Assembly: GCA_023386765.1 (NCBI GenBank)
Contig: JAEWJD010000074.1
Span: forward strand, 1 to 19,362
Source of the DNA: Pseudomonadota bacterium
GTDB lineage: Bacteria; Pseudomonadota; Gammaproteobacteria; Burkholderiales; Burkholderiaceae_B
Length of the DNA: 19,362 nucleotides
Direction: 5' to 3'
In this document: one piece after another, positions 6,273 through 13,305 of the stretch
How the letters are laid out: each line of letters begins with the position of its first letter
Position numbering within the stretch: the stretch's first letter is position 1
Made by a program: the position numbers and the translations under genes
Notes under the pieces: model-generated
The model's database searches: none
Seen by the model: the letters and a program-made list of their open reading frames with translations, nothing else
What the model was told of the DNA's origin: nothing

Positions 6273-7213
6273 GAGGCGTGTATCACCTTCTCGTAGCGCT
6301 TCATTTCCTTCTCCAGATGGCGTGAGAACTGCTCTGGCGAACTCGCCACGACCTCGCCGCCCGCCTTGGTGATGCGATCCAGCGTTTCCGGTGCGCGCAG
6401 GACACCGACTGCACTGCGATTCAGGGCTTGCACGATGGGAGCCGGCAGGCCGGCCGGGCCGAACAGGCCGAACCAGTTGTCAGCCTCGAACTCTGGGTAG
6501 GTGGCGCCGAGCGTGGGCAAGTCTGGCAGCACGCGCGGGGCCTTTGGCGTGCTGGTGGCCAGGGCGCGCAGCTTGCCGGTTTCTATCATGGGCTTGACCG
6601 TGGCCAGCGTGGCGAAACATAAGTCGATATCGCCGGCCATCAGGGCGACGGTGCTGGGGCCGCCTCCTTTGTAGGGGATGGTGACGATATTCGCCCCGGC
6701 CTGTTGCTTGAGCATTTCGAGGGCCACCTGACTGGTGGTGCCGCTGCCGTTGTAGCCTCCGCTCAAGCCCTTGTCGTTGCGGTGAGACAGTGCGACCAGC
6801 TCTGCGACGCTTTGCACGGGCAGTTCCGCAGGCACCGTCAGGATCAGCGGCTCGGAGGCTGCCCAGATGACCGGCGTCAGGTCTTTGACCGGGTTGAGCT
6901 TGAACTTGTCGGCCATGAGGGTGGAGTTCACCGAGATCGATGCCGACGTGAACAGCAGGGTATAGCCATCGGCTTCCGATTGCATGACGCTGTTGGAGCC
7001 GATCATACCGCCCGCGCCTGGCCGGTTCTCGACAATGAAGGGTTGGCCGAAGTCCTGGCCGAAGCGCTGTGCCAGCAGCCTGGCGACGGCGTCGGTCTGG
7101 CCGCCAGGTGCCCAGGGAACAATCATGCGTACCGGCCGTTCGGGCCAGTCGGCTGCGCCGGCATACAGGGGAATCATTGCGAGCGCTGCGATGGCGCATA
7201 GCTTTCTGATCAT
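6254..7213 (-). CDS. Bug-type (TctC family) periplasmic solute-binding receptor
   Basis: A 319-residue tripartite-tricarboxylate-receptor-type binding protein. The signal peptide covers about residues 1-20 (MIRKLCAIAALAMIPLYAGA) and the mature protein begins near ADWPERPVR. Family motifs: VRMIVPWAPGGQTDAVAR (beta-strand and first helix, carboxylate-binding loop), VENRPGAGGMIGSN, GYTLLF, YKGGGPSTVALMAGDIDLCF and LRALATSTPKAPRVLPDLPTL. These proteins bind carboxylates or other small organic solutes in the periplasm and are greatly expanded in Bordetella and relatives; many have no partner TctAB genes nearby, as here. AGGAG lies 8 nt before the ATG. It follows the MmgE/PrpD gene by 38 bp on the same strand, so the two probably form one operon and the ligand may be the substrate of that enzyme or its precursor. 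Ligand unknown. Confidence 0.95.
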   Translation of the reverse strand: MIRKLCAIAALAMIPLYAGAADWPERPVRMIVPWAPGGQTDAVARLLAQRFGQDFGQPFIVENRPGAGGMIGSNSVMQSEADGYTLLFTSASISVNSTLMADKFKLNPVKDLTPVIWAASEPLILTVPAELPVQSVAELVALSHRNDKGLSGGYNGSGTTSQVALEMLKQQAGANIVTIPYKGGGPSTVALMAGDIDLCFATLATVKPMIETGKLRALATSTPKAPRVLPDLPTLGATYPEFEADNWFGLFGPAGLPAPIVQALNRSAVGVLRAPETLDRITKAGGEVVASSPEQFSRHLEKEMKRYEKVIHASQMRPE

Positions 7214-7251
7214 GATTCAGTCTCCTCTTGGGTAAAAAACAGGTCGCTTCG

Positions 7252-8805
7252 TTATGTGCCCTGGCGCTCGAACAGACCGCGCGGTAGGGCTTGCGATTGA
7301 AGCTGTTCAACGGGGATCTGCACGGTCAGGTTCCAAAGCTGGCCGGCGGGCAAGGTGGACAGCGCCAAGGCATGGTTGAGAAAACGATCCTGTTCGGCAG
7401 GCGTGGCGTGCTCTGCGGCGAGGCTGCGGAACTTGGCGATGTAGTCGTCGCGTCCGAATGGCCGTGCGCCGCGCGGATGGGCGTCGGCAACCTCGATCTG
7501 GTCTTCAAGCACCGAGCCATCGGTAAAGGTAATGCGGACATGGCCGCCGAAAGCGCGGTGATCAGGATCGGGGTCGTGATAGCGGGCATCCCAGAAAGGG
7601 TCTTCGTGCGTGTGGATCTTGTGCCACAGCGCCACGGTATCGGGCCGCGCGGCACGTGCCGGGGTGTAGCTGTCCTTGTGATGCCAGCGACCGTCCTGCA
7701 GGGCCACGGCGAAGATGTACATCAGGCTGTGGTCGAGGGTTTCACGGCTGGCCTGGGGGTTGTATTTCTGCGGGTCGTTCGATCCGTTGCCGATAATGCG
7801 GTGGGTATGGTGGCTGGTATGGATGTCGATGTGTTCGACAGTGCTGACATCGGCGATCCGCGCACGCAAGCGAAAGGCGAGGTCAATCCAGGCCTGCGAT
7901 TGAATCTCTGCCGAATAGGCTTTGGTGTAGGTTTCCAGAATGGCGCGCTTGGCGCCGCCACGGCGTGGCAGCGGCACCCGATAGTGAGCCTGCGGGCCAT
8001 CCAGGATCCAGGCGATGAGGCTGTCGTCGCCTTCATAGATGGGGGTGGGCGAGGTTTCGCCGCGCATGGCGCGATCAATGGCTTCGACGGCGAGCTTGCC
8101 CGCGTGGGCGGGTGCGTAGGCTTTCCAGGAAGAGATCTCTCCCTTGCGCGATTGCCGCGTGGTCAGTGTGACGTGCACGATATGGTTGAGCGCCTGGAAC
8201 AGGGTGTCTTGCGGCAGGCGCAGCATCGCACCGATGCCGGCGACCATGCCGGCGCCGATATGCATGAGGTGATCGACCCGGTGGGTATGCAGGGCGATCC
8301 CCTTGGTGAGCCCGCCGGAGATCTCATAGGCGGCAGCGATACCGCGCAGCAGGTCCGGGCCGCTGGCGCCGCACTGCTGGCCGACCGCCAAGATGGGCGC
8401 AATCATGTCGCCGGGGTGATTCATGTCGGCAGCCAGGAACGTGTCATGGAAGTCCAGCTCGCGCACAGCGGTGCCATTGGCCCACGCAGCCCATTCGCAG
8501 TGGACGCGCACATCGGCGGGCAGGCCATAGACCGTCGCCCCGCCAGGATGGCGGTGCGCCAGCGCCTGGGCGCGTGCATTGGCGACCGGCCGGCGCAGCA
8601 GACCGGCCACGGCCACGCCGGTATTGTCGATAACGCGGTTGATGATCATGGTGGTGACCGCATCGTCCAGCGGCGCGTCGTCCAGCGCGCAGCCGGCCAG
8701 CTTCCAGGCCAGCAATTGCTGGCGTGGCGGGGTCTGGGCGCTGGCGTGCACGTGCACGTCGTGCAATTCGATATCAGCGTCGGGCGAAGCAAAGGGATGG
8801 GTCAT
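7252..8805 (-). CDS. MmgE/PrpD family protein (2-methylcitrate dehydratase-like)
   Basis: A 517-residue soluble enzyme of the MmgE/PrpD fold, whose known members dehydrate 2-methylcitrate (PrpD) or decarboxylate cis-aconitate (IRG1/CAD). Supporting segments are the helical N-terminal domain with ELDFHDTFLAADMNHPGDMIAPILAVGQQCG (117-147), the classic family block, then AAAYEISGGL, the WKAYAPAHAGKLAVEAIDRA block, and the C-terminal domain with RVRITFTDGSVLEDQIEV-like residues. E. coli PrpD has 483 residues, so this is somewhat longer, mainly at the N-terminus. No prpB, prpC or acnD is adjacent, so a role in the methylcitrate cycle is not shown; a related tricarboxylate or hydroxyacid is equally possible. 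It is first in an operon with the Bug receptor and divergent from the LysR gene, the usual regulator arrangement. Confidence 0.9.
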   Translation of the reverse strand: MTHPFASPDADIELHDVHVHASAQTPPRQQLLAWKLAGCALDDAPLDDAVTTMIINRVIDNTGVAVAGLLRRPVANARAQALAHRHPGGATVYGLPADVRVHCEWAAWANGTAVRELDFHDTFLAADMNHPGDMIAPILAVGQQCGASGPDLLRGIAAAYEISGGLTKGIALHTHRVDHLMHIGAGMVAGIGAMLRLPQDTLFQALNHIVHVTLTTRQSRKGEISSWKAYAPAHAGKLAVEAIDRAMRGETSPTPIYEGDDSLIAWILDGPQAHYRVPLPRRGGAKRAILETYTKAYSAEIQSQAWIDLAFRLRARIADVSTVEHIDIHTSHHTHRIIGNGSNDPQKYNPQASRETLDHSLMYIFAVALQDGRWHHKDSYTPARAARPDTVALWHKIHTHEDPFWDARYHDPDPDHRAFGGHVRITFTDGSVLEDQIEVADAHPRGARPFGRDDYIAKFRSLAAEHATPAEQDRFLNHALALSTLPAGQLWNLTVQIPVEQLQSQALPRGLFERQGT

Positions 8806-8903
8806 GGACTAGGCTCTCGTGGAAGGCGCATGGGCTGAGGGAATACAAAAAGCATAGGCGTCGCGTTGCGTGGCAAGTAGGCCCGGTGTGGCCATAGCGG
8901 TTA

Positions 8904-8916
8904 TGAATTCCGTTCA
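8904..8916. promoter_or_regulatory. LysR-type T-N11-A box
   Basis: TGAATTCCGTTCA has the LTTR form T-N11-A with inverted arms TGAA/TTCA. It lies in the 159-bp divergent region between the MmgE/PrpD gene and the LysR gene and overlaps the -35 of the lysR promoter, fitting autorepression. The regulator-to-site link is inferred. Confidence 0.45.
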
Positions 8917-8940
8917 CACCCTGAAATGGGCTCCTACAAT
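8913..8940 (+). promoter_or_regulatory. Promoter of the LysR gene
   Basis: TTCACA (8913-8918, 5 of 6 to consensus) and TACAAT (8935-8940, 5 of 6) are separated by 16 bp. Transcription would start near 8947, leaving a short leader before the ATG at 8965 and excluding the in-frame ATG at 8926 as the normal start. Confidence 0.6.
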
Positions 8941-8955
8941 GAAATGGAAATTTCA
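8940..8955. promoter_or_regulatory. Palindrome over the lysR transcription start
   Basis: TGAAATGGAAATTTCA is a 6-bp inverted repeat with a 4-nt spacer, and TGAAAT also occurs upstream as a direct copy at 8922-8927. It overlaps the predicted start site and precedes the Shine-Dalgarno, so it could be a second regulator half-site or a small mRNA hairpin. Confidence 0.35.
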
Positions 8956-8964
8956 GGAGCTGCC

Positions 8965-9879
8965 ATGTTTGATCGCCTGGAGGATTTCCACGTGTTCGTG
9001 ACGGTGGCCGAGAGCGGAAGCTTCTCGGCCGCCGCACGCGTACTCAACCTGTCCCCGTCGACCGTGAGCAAGCTCATCGCGAGGCTGGAGAAGCGTTTCA
9101 ACGTGCGCGCTTTCGATCGCAGTACCGCCTCGGCCGTGCTGACCAGCGAGGGGGAGATCTATCTTGATTACATCCGGCGCGTGATCGATGCCGCAGCCGA
9201 CCTCGACGGTCTGGCCGAAAACCTGGAGCGCGCCCCGCATGGCACCGTCCGGGTGCATGCTTCGTTGTCGTTTGCACGTTCGCAGATTGCGCCGCTGCTG
9301 CCGGAGTTCGTACAGCGCTTTCCCGATGTCGAGCTGGTATTCCGTGTGGCTTCGCGTTTCGCCGGGCTGACCAATGACATGGATGTGGCGGTGTGGTTCG
9401 GTGCAATCACCGATTCTTCACTGATCGCGCGCAAGATCGCGGTCAGCCGCCGCATCCTGTGCGCCACGCCGGCCTATGTGGCCGCCCATGGCGAGCCGCG
9501 CACGCCAGCCGATCTGGCGCGTCACGAACTGCTCTCGTATTCGATCCCGGGCAGGGAGTCGTGGCCGTTCATGCAGGATGGCCGGGTGCGTACGATTCCT
9601 GCGCGCTACCGAGTATCTGCCGATCTGGGAGATCTGCTCTATCAGATGACGCGCCAGGGCATGGGTATCGCGCGCCTGCCGGAATTCATGGTCGCGCAGG
9701 ACTTCCGTTCAGGCACCCTGCAGCCACTGCTGGAAGATTTCTGCTTTCCCGAGCCGATCTATGCGATCTACCGGTCGCGACGTCACTTGAGCGTGCGTAT
9801 CCGCGCCTTCATCGACTTCCTGGCAGAGTCCATGGGGCAGGCGCCCTGGAACCTGGATCATCGCGGGGGCGTGCAATGA
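8965..9879 (+). CDS. LysR-family transcriptional regulator
   Basis: A 304-residue LTTR. The N-terminal winged helix-turn-helix is clear (about 1-60: MFDRLEDFHVFVTVAESGSF, SAAARVLNLSPSTVSKLIARLEKRFNVRAF), followed by a linker helix and a periplasmic-binding-like effector domain (about 88-295) with GTVRVHASLSFARSQIAPLLPEF, DVAVWFG and a GMGIARLPEFM block. The start at 8965 is supported by CAGGAG 5 nt upstream and by the promoter at 8913-8940. It is divergent from the MmgE/PrpD-Bug operon, so it most likely activates that operon in response to a small carboxylate and represses itself. It resembles the DNA-binding part of CrgA/AaeR-type LTTRs. Its stop codon is 9 nt from the convergent marR stop. 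The inducer cannot be told from sequence. Confidence 0.96.
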   Translation: MFDRLEDFHVFVTVAESGSFSAAARVLNLSPSTVSKLIARLEKRFNVRAFDRSTASAVLTSEGEIYLDYIRRVIDAAADLDGLAENLERAPHGTVRVHASLSFARSQIAPLLPEFVQRFPDVELVFRVASRFAGLTNDMDVAVWFGAITDSSLIARKIAVSRRILCATPAYVAAHGEPRTPADLARHELLSYSIPGRESWPFMQDGRVRTIPARYRVSADLGDLLYQMTRQGMGIARLPEFMVAQDFRSGTLQPLLEDFCFPEPIYAIYRSRRHLSVRIRAFIDFLAESMGQAPWNLDHRGGVQ

Positions 9880-9888
9880 TGCGCGAAG

Positions 9889-10344
9889 CTAGCGGTTCTT
9901 TTCCGTGCCTGCGCGGGCGGCGGCTGCGCTGCGGTTGAGGGCCGCGGCCAGGGCGCGTTGCAGGTCTGCCGGGAACTCGGCCAGGAAAAGCTCGGCCACG
10001 GTGGACTCATAGACTTTCCACATTTTCTTGCGCAGGGCCCGGCCTTCTTTGGTGATCGAGGCGAAGGCGGCGCGGCCGTCCTCAGCGCTGCGGCTGCGCG
10101 TGACCAGGCCTTCCTGCTCCAGTCGGTCGATCAGGCGGGTGAGGTTATAGCGTTCGATGGCCAGGGTGTCTGCCAGCTCATGCATGCGGCGGGTGCCGTC
10201 CGGCCCGCTTTCCAGGCCCCAGAGGGCGTCATACCAGGCGTAGCCGGGCAGGCCGGCGGCGGCCAGGCGGCGCTCGATCTCGCGGATCATGATGCGGTGC
10301 GTGCGTACGAATGCGTACCAAAGATCAGGCTCTTTCGCCGTCAT
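9889..10344 (-). CDS. MarR-family transcriptional regulator
   Basis: A 151-residue dimeric winged-helix repressor type. The core helix-turn-helix and wing run from about 52 to 105 (RRMHELADTLAIERYNLTRL, IDRLEQEGLVTRSRSAEDGRA, FASITKEGRAL), flanked by N- and C-terminal dimerisation helices. There is no Cys, so thiol oxidation is not its signal; a small ligand is more likely. The ATG at 10344 has AGGAA 7 nt upstream; the adjacent in-frame GTG at 10347 would add one residue. It is divergent from the E1 paralog, with element B between them; the same element recurs at 5151-5187. I infer that it represses both its own gene and the E1 paralog, and the E1-fragment gene at a distance. Confidence 0.95.
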   Translation of the reverse strand: MTAKEPDLWYAFVRTHRIMIREIERRLAAAGLPGYAWYDALWGLESGPDGTRRMHELADTLAIERYNLTRLIDRLEQEGLVTRSRSAEDGRAAFASITKEGRALRKKMWKVYESTVAELFLAEFPADLQRALAAALNRSAAAARAGTEKNR

Positions 10345-10380
10345 CACACTGTTCCTGTTGCATTGCGGGTGGCATCCGGG

Positions 10381-10407
10381 ATTCTAGCGCAGTCCATTTG
10401 ATTGCAA
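10381..10407 (-). promoter_or_regulatory. Promoter of the marR gene
   Basis: On the minus strand, TTGCAA (10402-10407) and TAGAAT (10381-10386) are separated by 15 bp (16 bp if TTTGCA at 10403-10408 is taken). The -35 lies inside element B, which would give autoregulation. Confidence 0.45.
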
Positions 10408-10437
10408 ATGCTATGATTGCAATTGCAACTCTATGGG
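10401..10437. promoter_or_regulatory. Operator-like element B between marR and the E1 paralog
   Basis: It contains three TTGCAA units: one at 10402-10407 and two joined as the perfect palindrome TTGCAATTGCAA (10417-10428). It aligns gap-free with element A (5151-5187), 29 of 37 identical. It overlaps the marR -35 on one strand and an extended -10 for the E1 gene on the other, so one bound dimer pair could shut both promoters. Its position next to marR makes that regulator the likely ligand. Confidence 0.72.
10409..10417 (+). promoter_or_regulatory. Extended -10 for the E1 paralog inside element B
   Basis: TGCTATGAT fits the extended -10 form TGnTATAAT with one mismatch in the hexamer. No convincing -35 is present, as is common for extended -10 promoters. 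Transcription would start near 10424, within the TTGCAATTGCAA palindrome. Confidence 0.45.
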
Positions 10438-10522
10438 TGGATGATCTTCCTATGACGAGTTTGCCCCGGCCGCCTCGAATGACGGCCCGTGATGACCCCC
10501 CGTCTTTTCCAGGAGAAATGCC

Positions 10523-13195
10523 ATGAACCCGCCCCTCGTCTTGCCCGATGTCGACCCCCAGGAAACACGGGAGTGGTTGGAGGCGCTGGAAGCCGTGGTG
10601 GCTGCCGAAGGCCGCCCGCGCGCCCATTACCTCATCGATCAGCTGACCGATTTCGACGCCCAGCGCCATGGGGATCTGCATGGGCGTGTGACCACCGCCT
10701 ACGTCAATACGATCGGTCGAGCCCATCAACCCGCCTATCCTGGCGATCTGGCGCTGGAAACGCGCCTGAACGCCTACATCCGCTGGAACGCCATGGTGAT
10801 GGTGCTGCGTGCGGGCAAGCACTCGAACGTGGGTGGGCATATCGCCACCTATCAGTCGGCTGCGGTCCTTTATGACGTGGGTTTCAATCATTTTTTCCGC
10901 GGCCGCACCGAGCACTACGGGGGTGACATGGTCTATATCCAGGGCCACTCGGCACCAGGCATCTACGGCCGCGCCTACCTCGAAGGGCGCATTACCGACG
11001 CCCAGTTGGATAATTTCCGGCGTGAGGCCGGGCGCGATGGCCTGTCTTCCTATCCCCATCCCCGGTTGATGCCGGATTTCTGGCAATTCCCGACGGTGTC
11101 GATGGGCCTGGGGCCGCTGACGGCCGCCTACCAGGCGCGTTTCATGCGCTATCTGGAATATCGTGACCTGCTGGCGCATCAAGGCCGCAAGGTCTGGGCT
11201 TTCCTGGGCGATGGCGAGATGGACCAGCCCGAGTCCCTGGCGGCGATTTCCCTGGCCGGGCGCGAGCGGCTCGATAACCTGATCTTCGTGGTCAACTGCA
11301 ACCTGCAGCGGCTGGATGGCCCGGTACGCGGTAACGCCAAGATCGTGCAGGAACTGGAGGGCACGTTCCGGGCCGCCGGCTGGAATGTGATCAAGGTGCT
11401 GTGGGGCAGCGGCTGGGATGCCTTGCTGGAGCGCGATGGCACCGGTCTGCTGCGCCAGCGCATGATGGAATGCGTCGACGGCGAATACCAGACCTTCAAG
11501 TCACAAAGCGGCGCCTATGTGCGCGAGCATTTCTTTGGCAAGTATCCCGCGTTGCTGGAGCTGGTGGCGCATCTGTCGGATGACGACATCTGGGCGCTGA
11601 CCCGAGGCGGCCATGATTTCGAGAAAGTCTATGCCGCCTATGCGGCCGCTTCACGCAAGACGGGCTGCCCCAGTGTGGTGCTGGTCAAGACGGTCAAGGG
11701 CTTCGGTATGGGTGAGGCCGGTGAGGGCCAGAACATCAACCATCAGCTCAAGAAAATGAGCGCCGATGCCGTGCGTGCCTTTCGCGACCGCTTCGACCTG
11801 CCGGTACCGGACGATCAGCTTGAGGAAATGCCGTATCTGAAACCGGACCCCGACAGCCCCGAAGGGCGTTACTTCGCCGCGCCCCGCGCCGCGCTGGGCG
11901 GCTATGTGCCGGCGCGTGTCGCCAAGGTGGCGCCGTTGGCGGTGCCGCCATTGGAAGCGTTCGCCACCCAACTCAAGGACAGCGGCGAGCGCGGGGTGTC
12001 CACCACCATGTCTTTCGTGCGCATCCTGACCACGCTGCTCAAACACCCGGAGCTGGGCAAGCTGGTGATTCCCATCGTGCCGGATGAGTCGCGCACCTTC
12101 GGCATGGAGGGGCTGTTCCGTCAGATCGGCATCCACTCCTATCTGGGGCAGCTGTATACGCCGCAGGATGCCGGGCAGTTGAGTTACTACAAAGAAGCCA
12201 AGGACGGGCAGATTTTGCAGGAGGGGATCAACGAGTCCGGGGCGATTGCCTCATGGATTGCGGCAGGTACGGCTTACAGCAATCACGGCGTGGCCGCGAT
12301 TCCTTTCTATATCTTCTATTCGATGTTCGGGTTGCAGCGGGTGGGGGACCTGGCCTGGGTCGCTGCCGATGCCCGCACGCGCGGCTTTCTGTTGGGCGCG
12401 ACTTCCGGGCGCACCACCCTGATGGGGGAGGGCTTGCAGCACGACGACGGGCACAGCCATGTCTTGTCGTCGGTGATTCCGAATTGTCTTTCCTATGACC
12501 CCACCTATGCCTATGAGTTGGCCGTCATCATCCAGGATGGCCTGCGCCGCATGTATGCGGAGCAGGAGGATATCTACTATTACATTACCCTGCTGAACGA
12601 AAATTATCCCAATCCGGCGCTGCCGGCGGGCAGCGAAACCGGCATCCTCAAGGGCTTGTACTTGCTGCGTGCCGCCGGCGAAGGCGCGTCGCAGGCGCCG
12701 CGCGTGCAGCTCATGGGCAGCGGCGCAATCCTGCTCGAGGTGATCGCCGCTAGTGAAATGCTGGCCCATGATTTCGGTGTGCAGAGCGATGTCTGGAGCG
12801 CCACCAGCCTGACCGAGCTGCGCCGCGACGGCCTGGTTGCCGAACGCTGGAACCTGCTGCATCCTCAGGACGAGCCGCGGGTTCCCTATGTGCAGCAGTG
12901 TTTGCAGACGCATCCTGGGCCGGTGGTGGTGGCGACGGACTACATGAAAATCGTGGCGGACCAGATCCGGCCGTTCGTCCCGGGGCGCTTCGTGGCCCTG
13001 GGTACCGACGGATTTGGTCGTTCGGATACGCGGGAATCGTTGCGCAGCTTTTTCGAAGTCGATCGCCGCTTCATTGCTCTGGCTGCCCTCAAGGCACTGG
13101 CCGATGATGGCGTGATCGCGCGCCAGCGCGTGAGCGAAGCGATGCAACGCTATGACATCGATCCAGGCAAAACCGACCCGGCACGCGTGGGGTAA
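10523..13195 (+). CDS. Homodimeric 2-oxoacid dehydrogenase E1 (AceE family), probable non-housekeeping paralog
   Basis: An 890-residue thiamine-diphosphate enzyme collinear with E. coli AceE, keeping the same numbering of active-site residues: His106 (GGHIAT), His142 (GHSAPG), Asp230 in GDGEMDQPES, Asn260 in NCNLQRLDGPVRGN (Mg-ThDP), His407 (NINHQ), Glu522 (PDESRTFG), Glu571 (INESGA) and His640 (GEGLQHDDGHSH). It should oxidatively decarboxylate a 2-oxoacid and acylate a lipoyl E2. The N-terminal DVDPQETREWLEALEAVV matches the E2-binding region of AceE. No aceF or lpd follows, and a MarR gene is divergent; AceE paralogs outside the PDH operon are known (for example MdeB, acting on 2-oxobutyrate), so pyruvate should not be assumed. 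AGGAG lies 7 nt before the ATG at 10523. A related stand-alone C-terminal protein is encoded at 5232-6272 behind a near-identical control element. Confidence 0.95.
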   Translation: MNPPLVLPDVDPQETREWLEALEAVVAAEGRPRAHYLIDQLTDFDAQRHGDLHGRVTTAYVNTIGRAHQPAYPGDLALETRLNAYIRWNAMVMVLRAGKHSNVGGHIATYQSAAVLYDVGFNHFFRGRTEHYGGDMVYIQGHSAPGIYGRAYLEGRITDAQLDNFRREAGRDGLSSYPHPRLMPDFWQFPTVSMGLGPLTAAYQARFMRYLEYRDLLAHQGRKVWAFLGDGEMDQPESLAAISLAGRERLDNLIFVVNCNLQRLDGPVRGNAKIVQELEGTFRAAGWNVIKVLWGSGWDALLERDGTGLLRQRMMECVDGEYQTFKSQSGAYVREHFFGKYPALLELVAHLSDDDIWALTRGGHDFEKVYAAYAAASRKTGCPSVVLVKTVKGFGMGEAGEGQNINHQLKKMSADAVRAFRDRFDLPVPDDQLEEMPYLKPDPDSPEGRYFAAPRAALGGYVPARVAKVAPLAVPPLEAFATQLKDSGERGVSTTMSFVRILTTLLKHPELGKLVIPIVPDESRTFGMEGLFRQIGIHSYLGQLYTPQDAGQLSYYKEAKDGQILQEGINESGAIASWIAAGTAYSNHGVAAIPFYIFYSMFGLQRVGDLAWVAADARTRGFLLGATSGRTTLMGEGLQHDDGHSHVLSSVIPNCLSYDPTYAYELAVIIQDGLRRMYAEQEDIYYYITLLNENYPNPALPAGSETGILKGLYLLRAAGEGASQAPRVQLMGSGAILLEVIAASEMLAHDFGVQSDVWSATSLTELRRDGLVAERWNLLHPQDEPRVPYVQQCLQTHPGPVVVATDYMKIVADQIRPFVPGRFVALGTDGFGRSDTRESLRSFFEVDRRFIALAALKALADDGVIARQRVSEAMQRYDIDPGKTDPARVG

Positions 13196-13237
13196 ACGGG
13201 CTTGCCCGGCGCCGTGACGGCCTGCTTGAGCCAGCCT

Positions 13238-13246
13238 TGCTATGAT
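13238..13246 (+). promoter_or_regulatory. Extended -10 upstream of the DUF4260 gene
   Basis: TGCTATGAT fits the extended -10 form and lies 60 nt before the ATG at 13306. TTGAGC at 13226 is only 9 bp away and too close to serve as -35. A competing hairpin region (13252-13277, CCGGAC/GTCCGG arms) lies in the leader. Moderate support only. Confidence 0.35.
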
Positions 13247-13305
13247 CGCTGCCGGACGGGGACAGATCCCTGTCCGGTTTCACGGCTCATTCGATCAGGA
13301 AGGCG

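Noticed and set aside
7252..8805. Calling the MmgE/PrpD gene prpD of a methylcitrate operon
   Set aside because: No prpB, prpC, acnD or prpR is adjacent; a Bug receptor and LysR gene are. The specific substrate is not supported.
7291..8838. Long open frame on the plus strand opposite the MmgE/PrpD gene
   Set aside because: No family motif, no ribosome site, and the opposite strand encodes clear MmgE/PrpD blocks.
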